Origin: Myxococcales bacterium
GTDB taxonomy: Bacteria > Myxococcota_A > Polyangia > Polyangiales > Polyangiaceae
NCBI GenBank assembly: GCA_947473045.1
Contig: CANJCO010000018.1
Span: forward strand, 23,063 to 87,062
Reading direction: 5' to 3'
Length of the DNA: 64,000 nucleotides
Part shown: piece by piece, positions 14,936 through 25,179 of the stretch
Numbering within the stretch: the stretch's first letter is position 1
Layout: every line of letters begins with the position of its first letter
Made by a program: the position numbers and the translations under genes
Notes under the pieces: model-generated
What the model was told of the DNA's origin: nothing
The model's input: the letters and a program-made list of their open reading frames with translations, nothing else
The model's database searches: none

Positions 14936-17545
14936 ATGGCGAGCCCCAAAGGTGAGGGAAAAGCCACAGGCGCGGCCACGCCCGTCATGCGCCAGTACCT
15001 CGCGGCGAAGGTCGATCACCCCGACGCGCTCGTGTTCTTCCGCCTCGGCGACTTCTACGAGCTGTTCTTCGAAGACGCGGTGATCGCCGCCCGCGCGCTC
15101 GACCTCACGCTCACGAGTCGGAACAAGAACGACGTTCAGCCCATTCCGATGGCCGGCGTGCCCTACCACGCCGCGAGCGCCTACATTCAGCGACTGCTCG
15201 AGCAGGGCTTTCAAGTCGCCATCGCCGAGCAGATGGCCGATCCGTCGAAGACGAAAGGCATCGTCCCGCGGCAGGTCGTTCGTGTGGTGTCGCCCGGCAT
15301 CGCGTACGACGACGCGAACCTCGACGCGAAACAGAACCACTACCTCGCTGCGCTCGAAGTCGACGGCGGCAACATTGGACTCGCTGCCCTCGATTTGTCG
15401 ACCGGCGACCTCATGGCCTGCGAGGCGACCGACGTGCCGAGCGCCGCCGCTGAGTTGCTCAGGCTCGATCCGCGCGAGCTGCTGATCGGGCCAGACGCCG
15501 CCGCGGCCAGCCTCGACTTGCGGGCCGCGCGGCCCCGGCTCACTGTGCGCCAGGCGGGCGCACTGCCTGAGGGGGAGGCCACCATTTTGGGTAGGGCCCT
15601 TGGCGCAGGAGAAGCAGAGCGGACGTGCCCTTCTGCTGCTGCGCGCAGAGCCGCAGCCAGATGCGTGCATTTTGCATCCATTGCAGAGGCCGGCCGACAG
15701 CTGCCCGTGACCCGCCTTGTTGGCTACGAGCTGGGCGGCGCGCTCGAGCTCGATCCGGCGACGCAGCAGCACCTCGAGCTCGTGCGCACCTTCGCAGGCG
15801 AATCGAAGGGCTCCCTCCTCGCCCAGCTCGACGCCACAAAAACGGCGCCCGGGGCGCGGCTCCTCCGGCGGCGACTTCTCGCGCCCATCACCGACGTAGC
15901 GGCGATTCGCAGGCGCCTCGATGCCGTCGAGCTGATGGTCACGAACCCCGCCATGCGCGATGAGCTGCGCGAACGTTTCGGCGACATGCGCGATCTGGAG
16001 CGGCTCACGATCAAGCTCATGCTCGCGCGAGCCACGCCTCGCGATCTCGCCGCCCTGCGCGAGTCGCTCCGCGAGCTGCCCGCCGTCGCCCGGTCGCTCG
16101 ACTCGTGCCCGGATCGCGGCGCGCGGGAGGCGCTCGGGCTGCTCGCCGAGGAGCCGTGGCTCGACCTGTGCGAAGACGTCACGCGTGCTCTTGAGCGCGA
16201 GCTCGCGGACGATCCGCCCATCCGCACATCGGACGGAGGCGCCGTCAAAAGCGGATTCGATCCCGAGCTCGACGAGGCCCGGGCGTTGCAGAACGACGGC
16301 CAGAAACTCATGGCGGAGCTCGAAGCCCAGCTTCGGGAGACGACGTCCATCGCGAGCCTCAAGCTCCGCTACACGCGCGTGTTCGGCTGGTACATCGAGG
16401 TCACCCGCTCGCACACCGCGAAGGTGCCGGCGTCGTGGCGACGCAAGCAGACGGTGGCGACGGGCGAGCGCTACACGACCGACGCGCTCGACGGACTCGC
16501 CGACAAACTGGCGCACGCCGAGGAGCGCGGAATCGCGCGCGAAGCGCAGCTGTTTGACGCGCTCGTGGCCAAGCTCGCAGCGCACGCCGAACGCCTGCGA
16601 AAAGTGGCGGCGCGCATCGCCGAGCTCGACGTCGCGACGGCGCTCGCCTTCGTCGCGCACCGACACGACTACTGTCGACCCGACGTCGACGACAGCGCGC
16701 GTCTGTCGATTGTAGACGGCCGTCATGCGGTCGTCGAGCGGCTGGCGGCGGAAGGGCGCTTCGTGCCGAACGACGTGCACCTCGACGCATCTCCGGGCGC
16801 GACCGAGGCCCGACTCTGGCTCGTCACCGGCCCGAACATGGCCGGAAAGTCGACGCTCATGAGGCAGGTCGCGCTCATCGTGATCATGGCGCAAATGGGC
16901 TCTTTTGTGCCCGCAAAGCGCGCGACCGTCGGCGTGGTCGATCGCGTGCTGTCGCGCGTGGGCGCGAGCGACAACCTCGCGGGCGGCGAGAGCACGTTCA
17001 TGGTCGAAATGAAGGAGACCGCCAATGTGCTGCGCCGCGCGACGCGGCGGTCGCTCGTGGTGCTCGATGAAATCGGCCGAGGCACCAGCACCTACGACGG
17101 CCTCGCGATCGCGTGGGCGGTCGCCGAGCACTTGCACGACGCGCCCGGCTGCCGGGCGCTGTTCGCGACGCACTATCACGAGCTCACCGAGCTCGCGAAG
17201 ACGAAGCCCGGCTGCGACAACTGGAGCGTGTCGGCGCGCGAGCACGAGGGCAACATCATTTTCTTGCACAAGCTCGCGCACGGCGCCGCGTCGCGCAGCT
17301 TCGGCATCGCCTGCGCGAGGCTGGCGGGTGTGCCCGAGGCCGTGCTGGCCCGCGCGCGGGTGATGCTCGAATCCCTCGAACAGGACAGCCCCTCGAGGGC
17401 GCGCGACGGCAGGCCGCAGCTCGACCTTTTCGCGCCACCGAAGCAAAATCCGGTGCTCGAGCTGCTTCGAAATCTCGATCCCGACAGGCTCACCCCGCTC
17501 GAAGCGCTCACGCTCGTAACGCAGCTGAAAAAGCAGCTCCAGTGA
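14936..17545 (+). CDS. mutS: DNA mismatch repair protein MutS
   Basis: An 869-residue MutS. The N-terminal mismatch-recognition motif is present (FFRLGDFYELFFEDA, with the Phe-x-Glu that stacks on the mispaired base). The connector, lever and clamp regions follow. The ATPase domain has Walker A TGPNMAGKSTLMRQ (about residue 630), the GGESTFMVEM segment, Walker B VVLDEIGRGTSTYDG, and the FATHYHEL switch. The C-terminal HTH dimerisation segment and a basic/Leu-rich tail are present. Length is normal for bacterial MutS (about 850). It recognises mismatches and recruits MutL. The stop overlaps the GTG of the downstream transporter gene (GTGA), so the two are coupled, although no functional link is obvious. 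Confidence 0.97.
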   Translation: MASPKGEGKATGAATPVMRQYLAAKVDHPDALVFFRLGDFYELFFEDAVIAARALDLTLTSRNKNDVQPIPMAGVPYHAASAYIQRLLEQGFQVAIAEQMADPSKTKGIVPRQVVRVVSPGIAYDDANLDAKQNHYLAALEVDGGNIGLAALDLSTGDLMACEATDVPSAAAELLRLDPRELLIGPDAAAASLDLRAARPRLTVRQAGALPEGEATILGRALGAGEAERTCPSAAARRAAARCVHFASIAEAGRQLPVTRLVGYELGGALELDPATQQHLELVRTFAGESKGSLLAQLDATKTAPGARLLRRRLLAPITDVAAIRRRLDAVELMVTNPAMRDELRERFGDMRDLERLTIKLMLARATPRDLAALRESLRELPAVARSLDSCPDRGAREALGLLAEEPWLDLCEDVTRALERELADDPPIRTSDGGAVKSGFDPELDEARALQNDGQKLMAELEAQLRETTSIASLKLRYTRVFGWYIEVTRSHTAKVPASWRRKQTVATGERYTTDALDGLADKLAHAEERGIAREAQLFDALVAKLAAHAERLRKVAARIAELDVATALAFVAHRHDYCRPDVDDSARLSIVDGRHAVVERLAAEGRFVPNDVHLDASPGATEARLWLVTGPNMAGKSTLMRQVALIVIMAQMGSFVPAKRATVGVVDRVLSRVGASDNLAGGESTFMVEMKETANVLRRATRRSLVVLDEIGRGTSTYDGLAIAWAVAEHLHDAPGCRALFATHYHELTELAKTKPGCDNWSVSAREHEGNIIFLHKLAHGAASRSFGIACARLAGVPEAVLARARVMLESLEQDSPSRARDGRPQLDLFAPPKQNPVLELLRNLDPDRLTPLEALTLVTQLKKQLQ

Positions 17546-18423
17546 CGGCGACCGAGGCCTCTCGTAGTCGCGCCGGAGGCTATGCGTTCGTGGCGATCGC
17601 CGCCTCGTCGTGGGGCATGTGGCCGCTGCTCCTCAAGCGGGCCGAGTCGTTCGGAGGGCTCGATCCTGCCTTCGAGTCGCTGGTGGTCATGATCGCCATC
17701 ACGGCGTCGGCGGCCCCGCTGCTGCTGCGCGATCGGTACCCCGAGCGCGCGACGAAGAAGCAGTGGATCGGCATCGCGTGGCTGGGCGTGGGTGACGCCC
17801 TCAACGTCGTGTTGTTCTTCGGCGCGTATCAGGCCACCAGCGTCGCGATCGCGGTCATTACGCACTATCTCACACCGATTTTCGTCGCCATCGCCGCGCC
17901 GCTGCTGCTGCGCGAGCGCGCGCGCGGACGCACCTACGCGGCCGCCGCCATCGGGTTCGCGGGCCTCGTCGTGATGCTACGCCCGTGGGCTGCCGATCGC
18001 GGCGCAAACGACGCCATGGGCGCGGCGCTTGGCGCGGGGAGCGCGGTTTTCTACGCCTCGAACGTGATCGTCAACAAGCGATTGTCGCGCACCTTCTCAG
18101 GCGCCGAGCTGATGTTTTATCACGGCCTGTTCGCCTTGCCGCTGCTCGCCCTGTTCGTACCTTCCGGCGCGTGGTCGCACGTCGACGCCCGCGCCATGGC
18201 GTGGCTGGTGGGCGGATCGCTCGGCCCGGGCGCGCTGAGCGGCCTGCTGTTCACGTGGGGCCTGCGCCGCATCCCGGCCAGCCACGCCTCGACGCTGACC
18301 CTCCTCGAGCCCCTCGTCGCCGTCGTCGTCGCGGCGGTCGCGCTGGGCCAAAGCGTGCAGCCTGCAACCGTGATCGGCGGCGCGATTATCTTGCTGGCCA
18401 CGATCGCGACGATCGCGAAATAG
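17542..18423 (+). CDS. EamA-family (DMT superfamily) transporter
   Basis: A 293-residue integral membrane protein with about ten hydrophobic helices arranged as two EamA repeats. The first starts GGYAFVAIAASSWGMWPLLLKR and the second starts near GAALGAGSAVFYASNVIVNKRL. The second repeat ends with SHASTLTLLEPLVAVVVA, which matches the typical (A/S)xxxxLEPxxA motif of the family. Drug/metabolite transporters of this type export amino acids, nucleobases or other small molecules; the substrate cannot be read from the sequence. The GTG start is chosen because GTGA overlaps the mutS stop. A frame open further upstream lies inside mutS and is ignored. Confidence 0.88.
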   Translation: MTATEASRSRAGGYAFVAIAASSWGMWPLLLKRAESFGGLDPAFESLVVMIAITASAAPLLLRDRYPERATKKQWIGIAWLGVGDALNVVLFFGAYQATSVAIAVITHYLTPIFVAIAAPLLLRERARGRTYAAAAIGFAGLVVMLRPWAADRGANDAMGAALGAGSAVFYASNVIVNKRLSRTFSGAELMFYHGLFALPLLALFVPSGAWSHVDARAMAWLVGGSLGPGALSGLLFTWGLRRIPASHASTLTLLEPLVAVVVAAVALGQSVQPATVIGGAIILLATIATIAK

Positions 18424-18489
18424 GCCTAAAATGCGGGCTCTGCCGCAGTTTTCGACCTTGCCCGCTTCGACGTGCCCGCGGCGCGCGGC

Positions 18490-18495
18490 TACGAT
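18490..18495 (+). promoter_or_regulatory. -10-like hexamer of PQQ dehydrogenase gene
   Basis: TACGAT ends 6 nt before the ATG at 18502, a spacing that would place the transcription start at the start codon. Confidence 0.35.
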
Positions 18496-18501
18496 CGTCG
18501 C

Positions 18502-20739
18502 ATGCAGCTCCGAGCGGTGCGACAGGTATGGCTGGCGATGGTCCTCGGCGTCGCCGGGTGCTCGGCAGCGCAGGACGCAACCCCGGGCGCCGACGCAGGC
18601 GCGCTCGCCGACGCAAGCGCGCTCGCCGACGCGACCCGCCCGCCTCCCCCTGTCGCCGCCCCCTGGGGAATCGACACGCGGCCCGCAAACCTCACGTGCG
18701 TCGCGCCAAACAGGCCTCCCAGCGACGCCGCAGTAAAGCTCGTCCGCGCGTTTGCACCTGTCACGCTGGCGCAGCCGATGCATCTGGCCGCAATCCCCGG
18801 CGACAGCTCGCGCCTGTTCGTCGCGCAGCGCGCAGGCACGGTCGTGTCGTTTTCAACTTCCGCGCCCGGGGCAACGCCCACCACCGTGCTGACCGTGCCG
18901 CGACCGGTCAACACCGCCGGCGAGGGAGGGCTCCTCGGCTTCGCGTTTCACCCCAATTTTGCGACCAACGGACAGCTGTTTCTCTCGTTCACCACCACGG
19001 GAGGCGCGACGGGCATGCGGTCGGTGATCGCGCGCATGACCAGCACCGATCACGGCGCTTCGTTCGCCGCGAGCACGTACGCAGAAATCGTGGGGCCATT
19101 CGAACAGCCCTTCACCAATCACAACGGCGGCGACCTGCACTTCGGACCGCTCGACGGCTACCTGTATGCATCGTTCGGAGACGGCGGATCCGCCGGAGAC
19201 CCGCTCGGACACGGACAAAACACGAATTTGTTCTTTTCAAAGATTCTGCGCATCGACGTCGACCATCCGTCCGGAGGACGCGCCTACGGAATACCGACTT
19301 CGAATCCATTTTCGAGCGGCGGCGGAGAGCCTGCGACCTTCGCGTTCGGCCTTCGAAACCCGTTTCGTTTCAGCATCGATCGGGCCACCGGGCAGGTCTG
19401 GGCAGGCGACGTCGGTCAGGATAAATGGGAGGAGATCGACCGTATCGCGCTCGGGGGAAACTACGGATGGAGCCAGCGGGAGGGCAAGCACTGTTACAAG
19501 CCGATGACCAACTGCCAAACGGCCGGGCTTATCGACCCGGTGTGGGAATACGATCACACACAGGGACAATCGATGACCGGCGGCGTGGTGTATCGGGGCT
19601 CCAGCCTTGCGTCGATGGTTGGGAGATACGTCTTTGGCGACTACCAGACAGGCCGCGTGTGGTACCTCACAGACGGCGGAGCCTCCGGGTGGTCTGCGAC
19701 CGAGGTCAGCGACAGGGGCGGAGGGTCCGGTTGGGTGGCGTTCGGAGAAGACGCCGCGGGCGAAGTGTTCGCTGTCTCGATCAACAACGGCGGCATCTAC
19801 CAACTGGTCGCCGCGGGCGCTCCGACGTCGTCGAATTTCCCGGCCACGTTGAAAGCAACCGGCTGCGTCGACCCCACCGATGCGACGAAGCCGTCCGCCG
19901 GGATGATCCCCTTCGAGCCAGTGTCTCAGCTGTGGAGCGACGGCGCGCAGAAGGGGCGCTATTTTGCCATTCCCGAGGGCTCGCATATCTCGATTCTGCC
20001 CTCAGGGCATTTCGACTTTCCGGTCGGATCGGTGATGGTCAAGAGCTTCGCGATCGGCGGCAAGCTCATCGAGACGAGGTTGCTTACGCGACATACCGAC
20101 GGCGGATGGGCCGGCTATTCGTACAAGTGGAACGCCTCGCAGACCGACGCGAATCTGCTGCTGGCAAACGAGACCGATCCGGTCGGCGCACAGAATTGGT
20201 ACTTCCCAAGCAGAGCCGAGTGCAGCCGATGCCACACCTCGGCGGCGGGCTCCACGCTCGGCCCCGAAGTGCTTCAGCTCAACTCGAATTACGTGTATCC
20301 CACAACCAATCGAAATTCGAACCAGCTCGCGACGCTGGATCACATTGGCGTGCTGAGCGCCCCGCTACCGGCGCCGGAGCAGCTCCCCGCGATGCCCGCC
20401 GTCGCCGGCGCAGCGCCGCTGGAGTCCCGCGCGCGGGCCTACCTTCACGCCAACTGCTCCGGATGCCACCGGCCCGAGGGCGGCGGCGGAGGCAACCTCG
20501 ACCTGCGCTACGATACGAAGCTCTCGGCGACGGCCATGTGCGGCCTGCCGCAGGCGGGCGATCTGGCAATCACCGGAGCGAGGATCGTCGCCCCGGGGGA
20601 TCCGGCGCGCTCGGTGCTGCTCGCGCGCATGCGGCGACTCGACTCGCTGCGCATGCCTCCGCTCGGATCGGCGCTGGTCGACACCGTGGGCACCGGCGTC
20701 ATCGAACAGTGGATTCAAAGCCTCGCGCAGTGCCCGTAG
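18502..20739 (+). CDS. PQQ-type sugar dehydrogenase fused to cytochrome c-like domain
   Basis: A 745-residue lipoprotein starting at the ATG at 18502 (MQLRAVRQVWLAMVLGVAGC, lipobox GVAGC), followed by an Ala/Asp repeat linker (ALADASALADA). Residues about 60-420 match soluble glucose/sorbosone dehydrogenases: AQPMHLAAIPGDSSRLFVAQRAG, GLLGFAFHPNFATNGQLFL, HNGGDLHFGPLDGYLYASFGDGGSAGDP, AFGLRNPFRFSID and WAGDVGQDKWEEIDRI. The C-terminal part has two CxxCH haem sites, CSRCHTSAAGS and CSGCHRPEGGG, with a domain I associate with the TIGR03806 family. This predicts periplasmic oxidation of a sugar or alcohol with direct electron transfer to c-haem. The substrate is unknown. It is a single-gene unit. 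Confidence 0.9.
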   Translation: MQLRAVRQVWLAMVLGVAGCSAAQDATPGADAGALADASALADATRPPPPVAAPWGIDTRPANLTCVAPNRPPSDAAVKLVRAFAPVTLAQPMHLAAIPGDSSRLFVAQRAGTVVSFSTSAPGATPTTVLTVPRPVNTAGEGGLLGFAFHPNFATNGQLFLSFTTTGGATGMRSVIARMTSTDHGASFAASTYAEIVGPFEQPFTNHNGGDLHFGPLDGYLYASFGDGGSAGDPLGHGQNTNLFFSKILRIDVDHPSGGRAYGIPTSNPFSSGGGEPATFAFGLRNPFRFSIDRATGQVWAGDVGQDKWEEIDRIALGGNYGWSQREGKHCYKPMTNCQTAGLIDPVWEYDHTQGQSMTGGVVYRGSSLASMVGRYVFGDYQTGRVWYLTDGGASGWSATEVSDRGGGSGWVAFGEDAAGEVFAVSINNGGIYQLVAAGAPTSSNFPATLKATGCVDPTDATKPSAGMIPFEPVSQLWSDGAQKGRYFAIPEGSHISILPSGHFDFPVGSVMVKSFAIGGKLIETRLLTRHTDGGWAGYSYKWNASQTDANLLLANETDPVGAQNWYFPSRAECSRCHTSAAGSTLGPEVLQLNSNYVYPTTNRNSNQLATLDHIGVLSAPLPAPEQLPAMPAVAGAAPLESRARAYLHANCSGCHRPEGGGGGNLDLRYDTKLSATAMCGLPQAGDLAITGARIVAPGDPARSVLLARMRRLDSLRMPPLGSALVDTVGTGVIEQWIQSLAQCP

Positions 20740-20776
20740 GCACGCGGCGCGCGCGCCGGATCGCCGCCTGAGCACG

Positions 20777-22306
20777 TCAACGGGCGCTGCGGGTCGAGCC
20801 CGGATCGAGGAACGTGGCGCCCTCGACGCGCACCACGCCCGACTCGACCGGCAATCCCAGATCGACAGCGGCGCGGCTCGCCCCCTGATCGCGCAGGGCC
20901 TCCTCGGCCACCTCGCGGTAGGCGCGCAGCTTCTCTTCACTGCCCAGGATCACGTCGACATGGCGCAGGCGCGTGCCGCCGAGGACCAGGTGCCAGCGCA
21001 GCGCGCTCATCATCGCGTTGGCGCACGTCTCGATCGTGACCCGCGCCAGCCCCGTTCCGAGCGCCGGCATGGCGAGGGTGCGCGCCCCCACCTCATCGCC
21101 GAGCAGAAGCGCGCGCTGCATGGCGCGCCCGATGCACGAGGCCTCGTTCCATGCGCTGACCGCGTGCACAACGTGCTTGGCTTCGAGGGCGCCCGCCGTG
21201 GTGACGACGCACGTCCCGAGAGGTCGCTCTCCCCCTTCCCGCGCCTGCTCCTCGATGACGTCACCGCCGCGCCGCCGGAGCGCATCGGCCGACCCCGTGC
21301 GCATTTTCATCTCGTAGTTCGCGCTGCTGACGATCACGTCGGCCGCCGCGTCCGCGAGATCGCCCACACGAAGCGAGACAGCGCAGTCACCGACGCGAAA
21401 GCTGTTGCGATCGAGCCACGTGAACGCCACGCGTTGTGCCCCCGCGAGCGCGGCTTCGAGCACTCCGAACTCCCGCCCGGGCTCGGCGGCGTCGGCCGGA
21501 CGCAGCGAGGGATCCTTGGCGAGCATGGAGCGCAACAAGTGCTGAAAATAGGCCTCAGCGCTCGAAGTCGGCGGCGGCATCGAGGGCGGCGCGTCGACGT
21601 CGAGCAGCTCGCCCAGGCTCGCGAACGGCGGCTGCCCGTAGCGAAGGTCGCACGCGGTCGCCCCTGCCCCCCACACGTCCGAGCGCCTGCTGAACTCGCC
21701 GCGCGCGAGCTGCTCGGGCGCCATGAAGCGCAGGGTGCCCCCGAGCTCCGATTCGCACTCGTTGCCGCGCACGGCGATGCCGAAATCACCGAGCCTGACG
21801 CCCGACTCGGGCGAGCCGAAGAGATTCGAGGGTTTAACGTCGCGATGAACAACGCCAGCCTGATGCGCGGCGTGAAGCGCCTCGCACGTCTGACGCATGC
21901 ATTGTGCAACGAACCAGAGCGGCAGGCCCACGCCGAGCGAAGCGCGTCTGCGCCGATCGAGCTCCGCGAGATCGATGCCGTCGACGTACTCCTCGACGAG
22001 GTAGTGAACGCCCTCGTGAACGCCCGCGTCGATCGCGCGCACCACGCGGGGATTGGTGATGCGCGCCATCAAGCGAGCCTCCTCGAGCACCCGCGAGAGC
22101 TCGCGCGTCCCGCTTGTGGCGCCGGCCCCGATGCTCGCCTTGACTGTCTTGAAAATGAGGGGCACGCCCAGCAGCGCGTGCTTGGCGAGCCAGACGTCGC
22201 TCATGCCACCTTCGCCGAGGCGACCCCAGATTTCGTAGTCGCGTATCCGTGCGGGCAGCGCCGTCACCGCCGGCGTCTCAGCAGTGTCCGGCGCCGATGA
22301 CTTCAT
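20777..22306 (-). CDS. Ser/Thr protein kinase fused to a macro domain
   Basis: A 509-residue protein from the ATG at 22306, which overlaps the gcvP stop by 4 nt (ATGA). Residues 20-290 are a Hanks-type kinase: [11 protein letters not shown] (28-38), the Lys of LIFKTVK (53), catalytic HRDVKPSN (154-161), DFG (174-176) and APEQ (196-199); all are intact. Residues about 308-460 form a macro domain: [18 protein letters not shown] (with the ADP-ribose-contacting Asn 330), a GG loop, [11 protein letters not shown], and the phosphate loop [11 protein letters not shown]. No transmembrane segment is visible, so it is cytosolic. It could phosphorylate in response to, or remove, an ADP-ribose-type ligand; that is inference. 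It is co-translated with glycine dehydrogenase. Confidence 0.9.
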   Translation of the reverse strand: MKSSAPDTAETPAVTALPARIRDYEIWGRLGEGGMSDVWLAKHALLGVPLIFKTVKASIGAGATSGTRELSRVLEEARLMARITNPRVVRAIDAGVHEGVHYLVEEYVDGIDLAELDRRRRASLGVGLPLWFVAQCMRQTCEALHAAHQAGVVHRDVKPSNLFGSPESGVRLGDFGIAVRGNECESELGGTLRFMAPEQLARGEFSRRSDVWGAGATACDLRYGQPPFASLGELLDVDAPPSMPPPTSSAEAYFQHLLRSMLAKDPSLRPADAAEPGREFGVLEAALAGAQRVAFTWLDRNSFRVGDCAVSLRVGDLADAAADVIVSSANYEMKMRTGSADALRRRGGDVIEEQAREGGERPLGTCVVTTAGALEAKHVVHAVSAWNEASCIGRAMQRALLLGDEVGARTLAMPALGTGLARVTIETCANAMMSALRWHLVLGGTRLRHVDVILGSEEKLRAYREVAEEALRDQGASRAAVDLGLPVESGVVRVEGATFLDPGSTRSAR

Positions 22307-25179
22307 GCCCGCTCGTAGGCTTCGATGGGCGGGCACGAGCAGATGAGCTTGCGGTCGCCGAGCGCGTTGTTGAGTCGCGCGACGGCCGGCCAGAATTTGC
22401 GCTCACGGGTGAAGCTCGTGGGAAACGCCGCGAGCTCGCGGGTGTAAGGGTGATTCCATTCCGTCGCCATCACCCGCGACGCGGTGTGCGGGGCGTTCTT
22501 CAGCGGGTTGTCTTCGCGCGGAAGCCGCCCCTCCTCGACGGCGCGGATCTCCTCGCGAATGGCAATCATCGCGTCGCAGAAGCGATCGATCTCGAAGAGG
22601 CTCTCGCTCTCGGTGGGTTCGATCATGAGCGTGCCCGGGATCGGGAACGACATCGTCGGCGCGTGAAACCCGTAATCGATCAAACGCTTCGCCACGTCGT
22701 CGACCTCGATGCCCGCGCTCTTCTTGAACGGCCGAACGTCGACGATGCACTCGTGCGCCACGCGTCCGCGCTTTCCCTTGTAGACTACATTGAAATGCGG
22801 ATCGAGCCGGCGCGCGATGTAGTTCGCGCCCAAAATGGCCGCCTTCGTGGCGTGCGTCAGGCCCGCGCCGCCCATCATGCGAATGTACGCCCACGAAATG
22901 AGCAGGATGCTCGGGCTGCCCCACGGCGCCGCCGAGATCTCGCCGATCGAGGTCGCCGTTGCCTGCGGCATGCTCACCACGGGGTGCCCGGGTAGGAACG
23001 GCGCGAGGTGCCGTGCGACACCGATCGGCCCCATGCCGGGACCGCCGCCGCCGTGCGGAATGCAGAACGTCTTGTGCAGGTTCAAGTGGCAGACGTCGGC
23101 CCCGATGTCGCCCGGCCGGCACAGTCCGACCTGCGCGTTCATGTTGGCGCCGTCCATGTAGACTTGCCCGCCGTGCTCGTGAATCAGCGCGCAAATGCGC
23201 TTGATATCCTCTTCGAAGACCCCGTGCGTCGACGGATACGTAATCATGAGCGCAGCAAGCTCGTGGGCGTGCTCCTTCGCCTTCGCCTCGAGATCGGCGA
23301 CGTCGACGTTGCCGAGTGCGTCGGTGCGCGTGACGATGACCTGCATGCCGGCCATCACCGCGCTGGCGGGGTTGGTGCCGTGGGCGCTCTGCGGGATCAG
23401 GCACACCCGGCGGTGCCCCTCACCCTTGTTTTCGAGGTATTTGCGGATCACGAGGAGTCCGGCGTATTCGCCCTGCGACCCAGCGTTGGGCTGAAGCGAC
23501 ACGGCCGAAAAACCGGTGACCTCGCAAAGCGCTGCCTCGAGCTCGGCGAACAGCTCGGCGTAGCCCTGGGCCTGATCGAGCGGCGCGAACGGATGCAGGC
23601 TGTTCCAGTTTGCGTCGGTCACCGGAATCATCTCGGCGGTCGCGTTGAGCTTCATGGTGCACGATCCGAGCGGGATCATCGCGTGCGCGAGCGACAGGTC
23701 ACGCGCCTCGAGCGCGCGCATATAGCGAAGCATCTCGGTCTCGGAGTGGTAGCGGTTGAACACCGCGTGCGTGAGGATCGGGGAGACGCGGCGAAGCGAC
23801 TCCGGGATGACCGACTCAGCCTCGCGGGCCAGCGCGTCGACGTCGAGCCCCACGGCACCAAAGAGCTGCAGCAGCGCGGCCACGTCGGCGGGCGCGGTGG
23901 TTTCGTCGAGCGCGATCGCCACCGAGGTCGGGCCGAGCTTGCGCAAGTTGTAGCCCGCCAGCGCCGCAGCGCGCATCATCGCGTCGGCGTCGCATTGCAC
24001 TGCGACGGTGTCGAAGAACGCGCTTCGCACGAGCTGCTTGCCCGATTTTTTCAGCCCGAGCGCCAGCACGCACGCCATCGCGTGGACGCGGTCGGCGATG
24101 CCGCGAATGCCGACGGGGCCGTGATAGACGGCGTAAAAGCTCGCCACGATCGCCAGAAGTGCTTGCGCGGTGCAGATGTTGCTCGTCGCCTTCTCGCGCC
24201 GAATGTGCTGCTCGCGCGTCTGGAGCGCCATCCGCAGCGCGGGGCGTCCCTGGGCATCTTCGGACACGCCGATGATGCGGCCGGGAAGCTTCCGCACCAG
24301 GTCGTTTTTGCACGAGAAGAACGCTGCGTGAGGTCCGCCGTAGCCCATCGGAACGCCGAAGCGCTGCGAGCTGCCGAGCGCGATGTCGGCGCCGAGCTCA
24401 CCCGGCGGCGTAAGCAGCGCGAGCGAAAGGAGATCTGCGGCCACCGCGAAGATCGCGCCGACGTCGTGCGCGTGGGCTGCGAGCGCGCGGAAGTCGACCA
24501 CGTCTCCGTCGGTGCCCGGGTACTGCACGAGCACGCCGAAAGGCTTGCTCTCCGCGCTCGAGAAATTGACCGTACGCGCGTCGCCGATCTCGACGTTGAT
24601 GCCGAGCGCGGTGGCCCGCGTGCGCACCACCTCGATCGTCTGCGGGTGGCAGGCGTCGCTCATCCAGAACGTGTTGTGCGTTTGATCGTTGCCGCGGAAC
24701 TCCCACGCGAGATGCATCGCTTCGGCGGCCGCGGTGCCCTCGTCGAGCAGCGACGCGTTCGCGATCTCGAGGCCGGTGAGCTCGCTCACCATCGTCTGAT
24801 AATTGAGCAGCGCCTCGAGGCGCCCCTGCGCGATCTCAGCCTGATAGGGCGTGTACTGGGTATACCAGCCGGGATTTTCGACGACGTTGCGCAAAATCAC
24901 CGGCGGCGTGATGGTGCCCGAATAGCCCATTCCGATATACGATTTCAAAACCCGGTTTTTGCGCCCCAGCGCGCGCGCGAGCTCGAGCACCTCGGCCTCG
25001 CTGATCGCGGCCGGCAACGCGAGCTCCCGGCCAAGGCGGATCGACGCGGGGACCGTCTCGCCAACGAGCGCGTCGAGCGACGGGGCGTCGACCTCGCGCA
25101 GCATTTTTTCGGTGTCGGAGAGCGACGGGCCGACGTGGCGGTTGACGAACAAATCGGGGTGAGCGAGCGAGACGGGCAT
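22303..25179 (-). CDS. gcvP: Glycine dehydrogenase (decarboxylating), P-protein
   Basis: A 958-residue single-chain P-protein of the glycine cleavage system (PLP enzyme that decarboxylates glycine and loads the aminomethyl group on lipoyl-GcvH). The start is the ATG at 25179 ([19 protein letters not shown]), where homology begins; an upstream open frame runs into repeat DNA. Seen: [32 protein letters not shown], and in the second half [18 protein letters not shown] with the PLP lysine near residue 705. Length equals the fused (non-gcvPA/PB) type. The genes for T and H proteins are not in the window. Upstream there is TATATA (25208-25213, minus strand) and a GAGG before the start. Downstream it overlaps the kinase-macro gene. 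Confidence 0.96.
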   Translation of the reverse strand: MPVSLAHPDLFVNRHVGPSLSDTEKMLREVDAPSLDALVGETVPASIRLGRELALPAAISEAEVLELARALGRKNRVLKSYIGMGYSGTITPPVILRNVVENPGWYTQYTPYQAEIAQGRLEALLNYQTMVSELTGLEIANASLLDEGTAAAEAMHLAWEFRGNDQTHNTFWMSDACHPQTIEVVRTRATALGINVEIGDARTVNFSSAESKPFGVLVQYPGTDGDVVDFRALAAHAHDVGAIFAVAADLLSLALLTPPGELGADIALGSSQRFGVPMGYGGPHAAFFSCKNDLVRKLPGRIIGVSEDAQGRPALRMALQTREQHIRREKATSNICTAQALLAIVASFYAVYHGPVGIRGIADRVHAMACVLALGLKKSGKQLVRSAFFDTVAVQCDADAMMRAAALAGYNLRKLGPTSVAIALDETTAPADVAALLQLFGAVGLDVDALAREAESVIPESLRRVSPILTHAVFNRYHSETEMLRYMRALEARDLSLAHAMIPLGSCTMKLNATAEMIPVTDANWNSLHPFAPLDQAQGYAELFAELEAALCEVTGFSAVSLQPNAGSQGEYAGLLVIRKYLENKGEGHRRVCLIPQSAHGTNPASAVMAGMQVIVTRTDALGNVDVADLEAKAKEHAHELAALMITYPSTHGVFEEDIKRICALIHEHGGQVYMDGANMNAQVGLCRPGDIGADVCHLNLHKTFCIPHGGGGPGMGPIGVARHLAPFLPGHPVVSMPQATATSIGEISAAPWGSPSILLISWAYIRMMGGAGLTHATKAAILGANYIARRLDPHFNVVYKGKRGRVAHECIVDVRPFKKSAGIEVDDVAKRLIDYGFHAPTMSFPIPGTLMIEPTESESLFEIDRFCDAMIAIREEIRAVEEGRLPREDNPLKNAPHTASRVMATEWNHPYTRELAAFPTSFTRERKFWPAVARLNNALGDRKLICSCPPIEAYERA

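Noticed and set aside
18580..18640. Short direct repeats in the PQQ dehydrogenase gene
   Set aside because: They encode an Ala/Asp linker (ALADASALADA), an ordinary low-complexity spacer after the lipid anchor.
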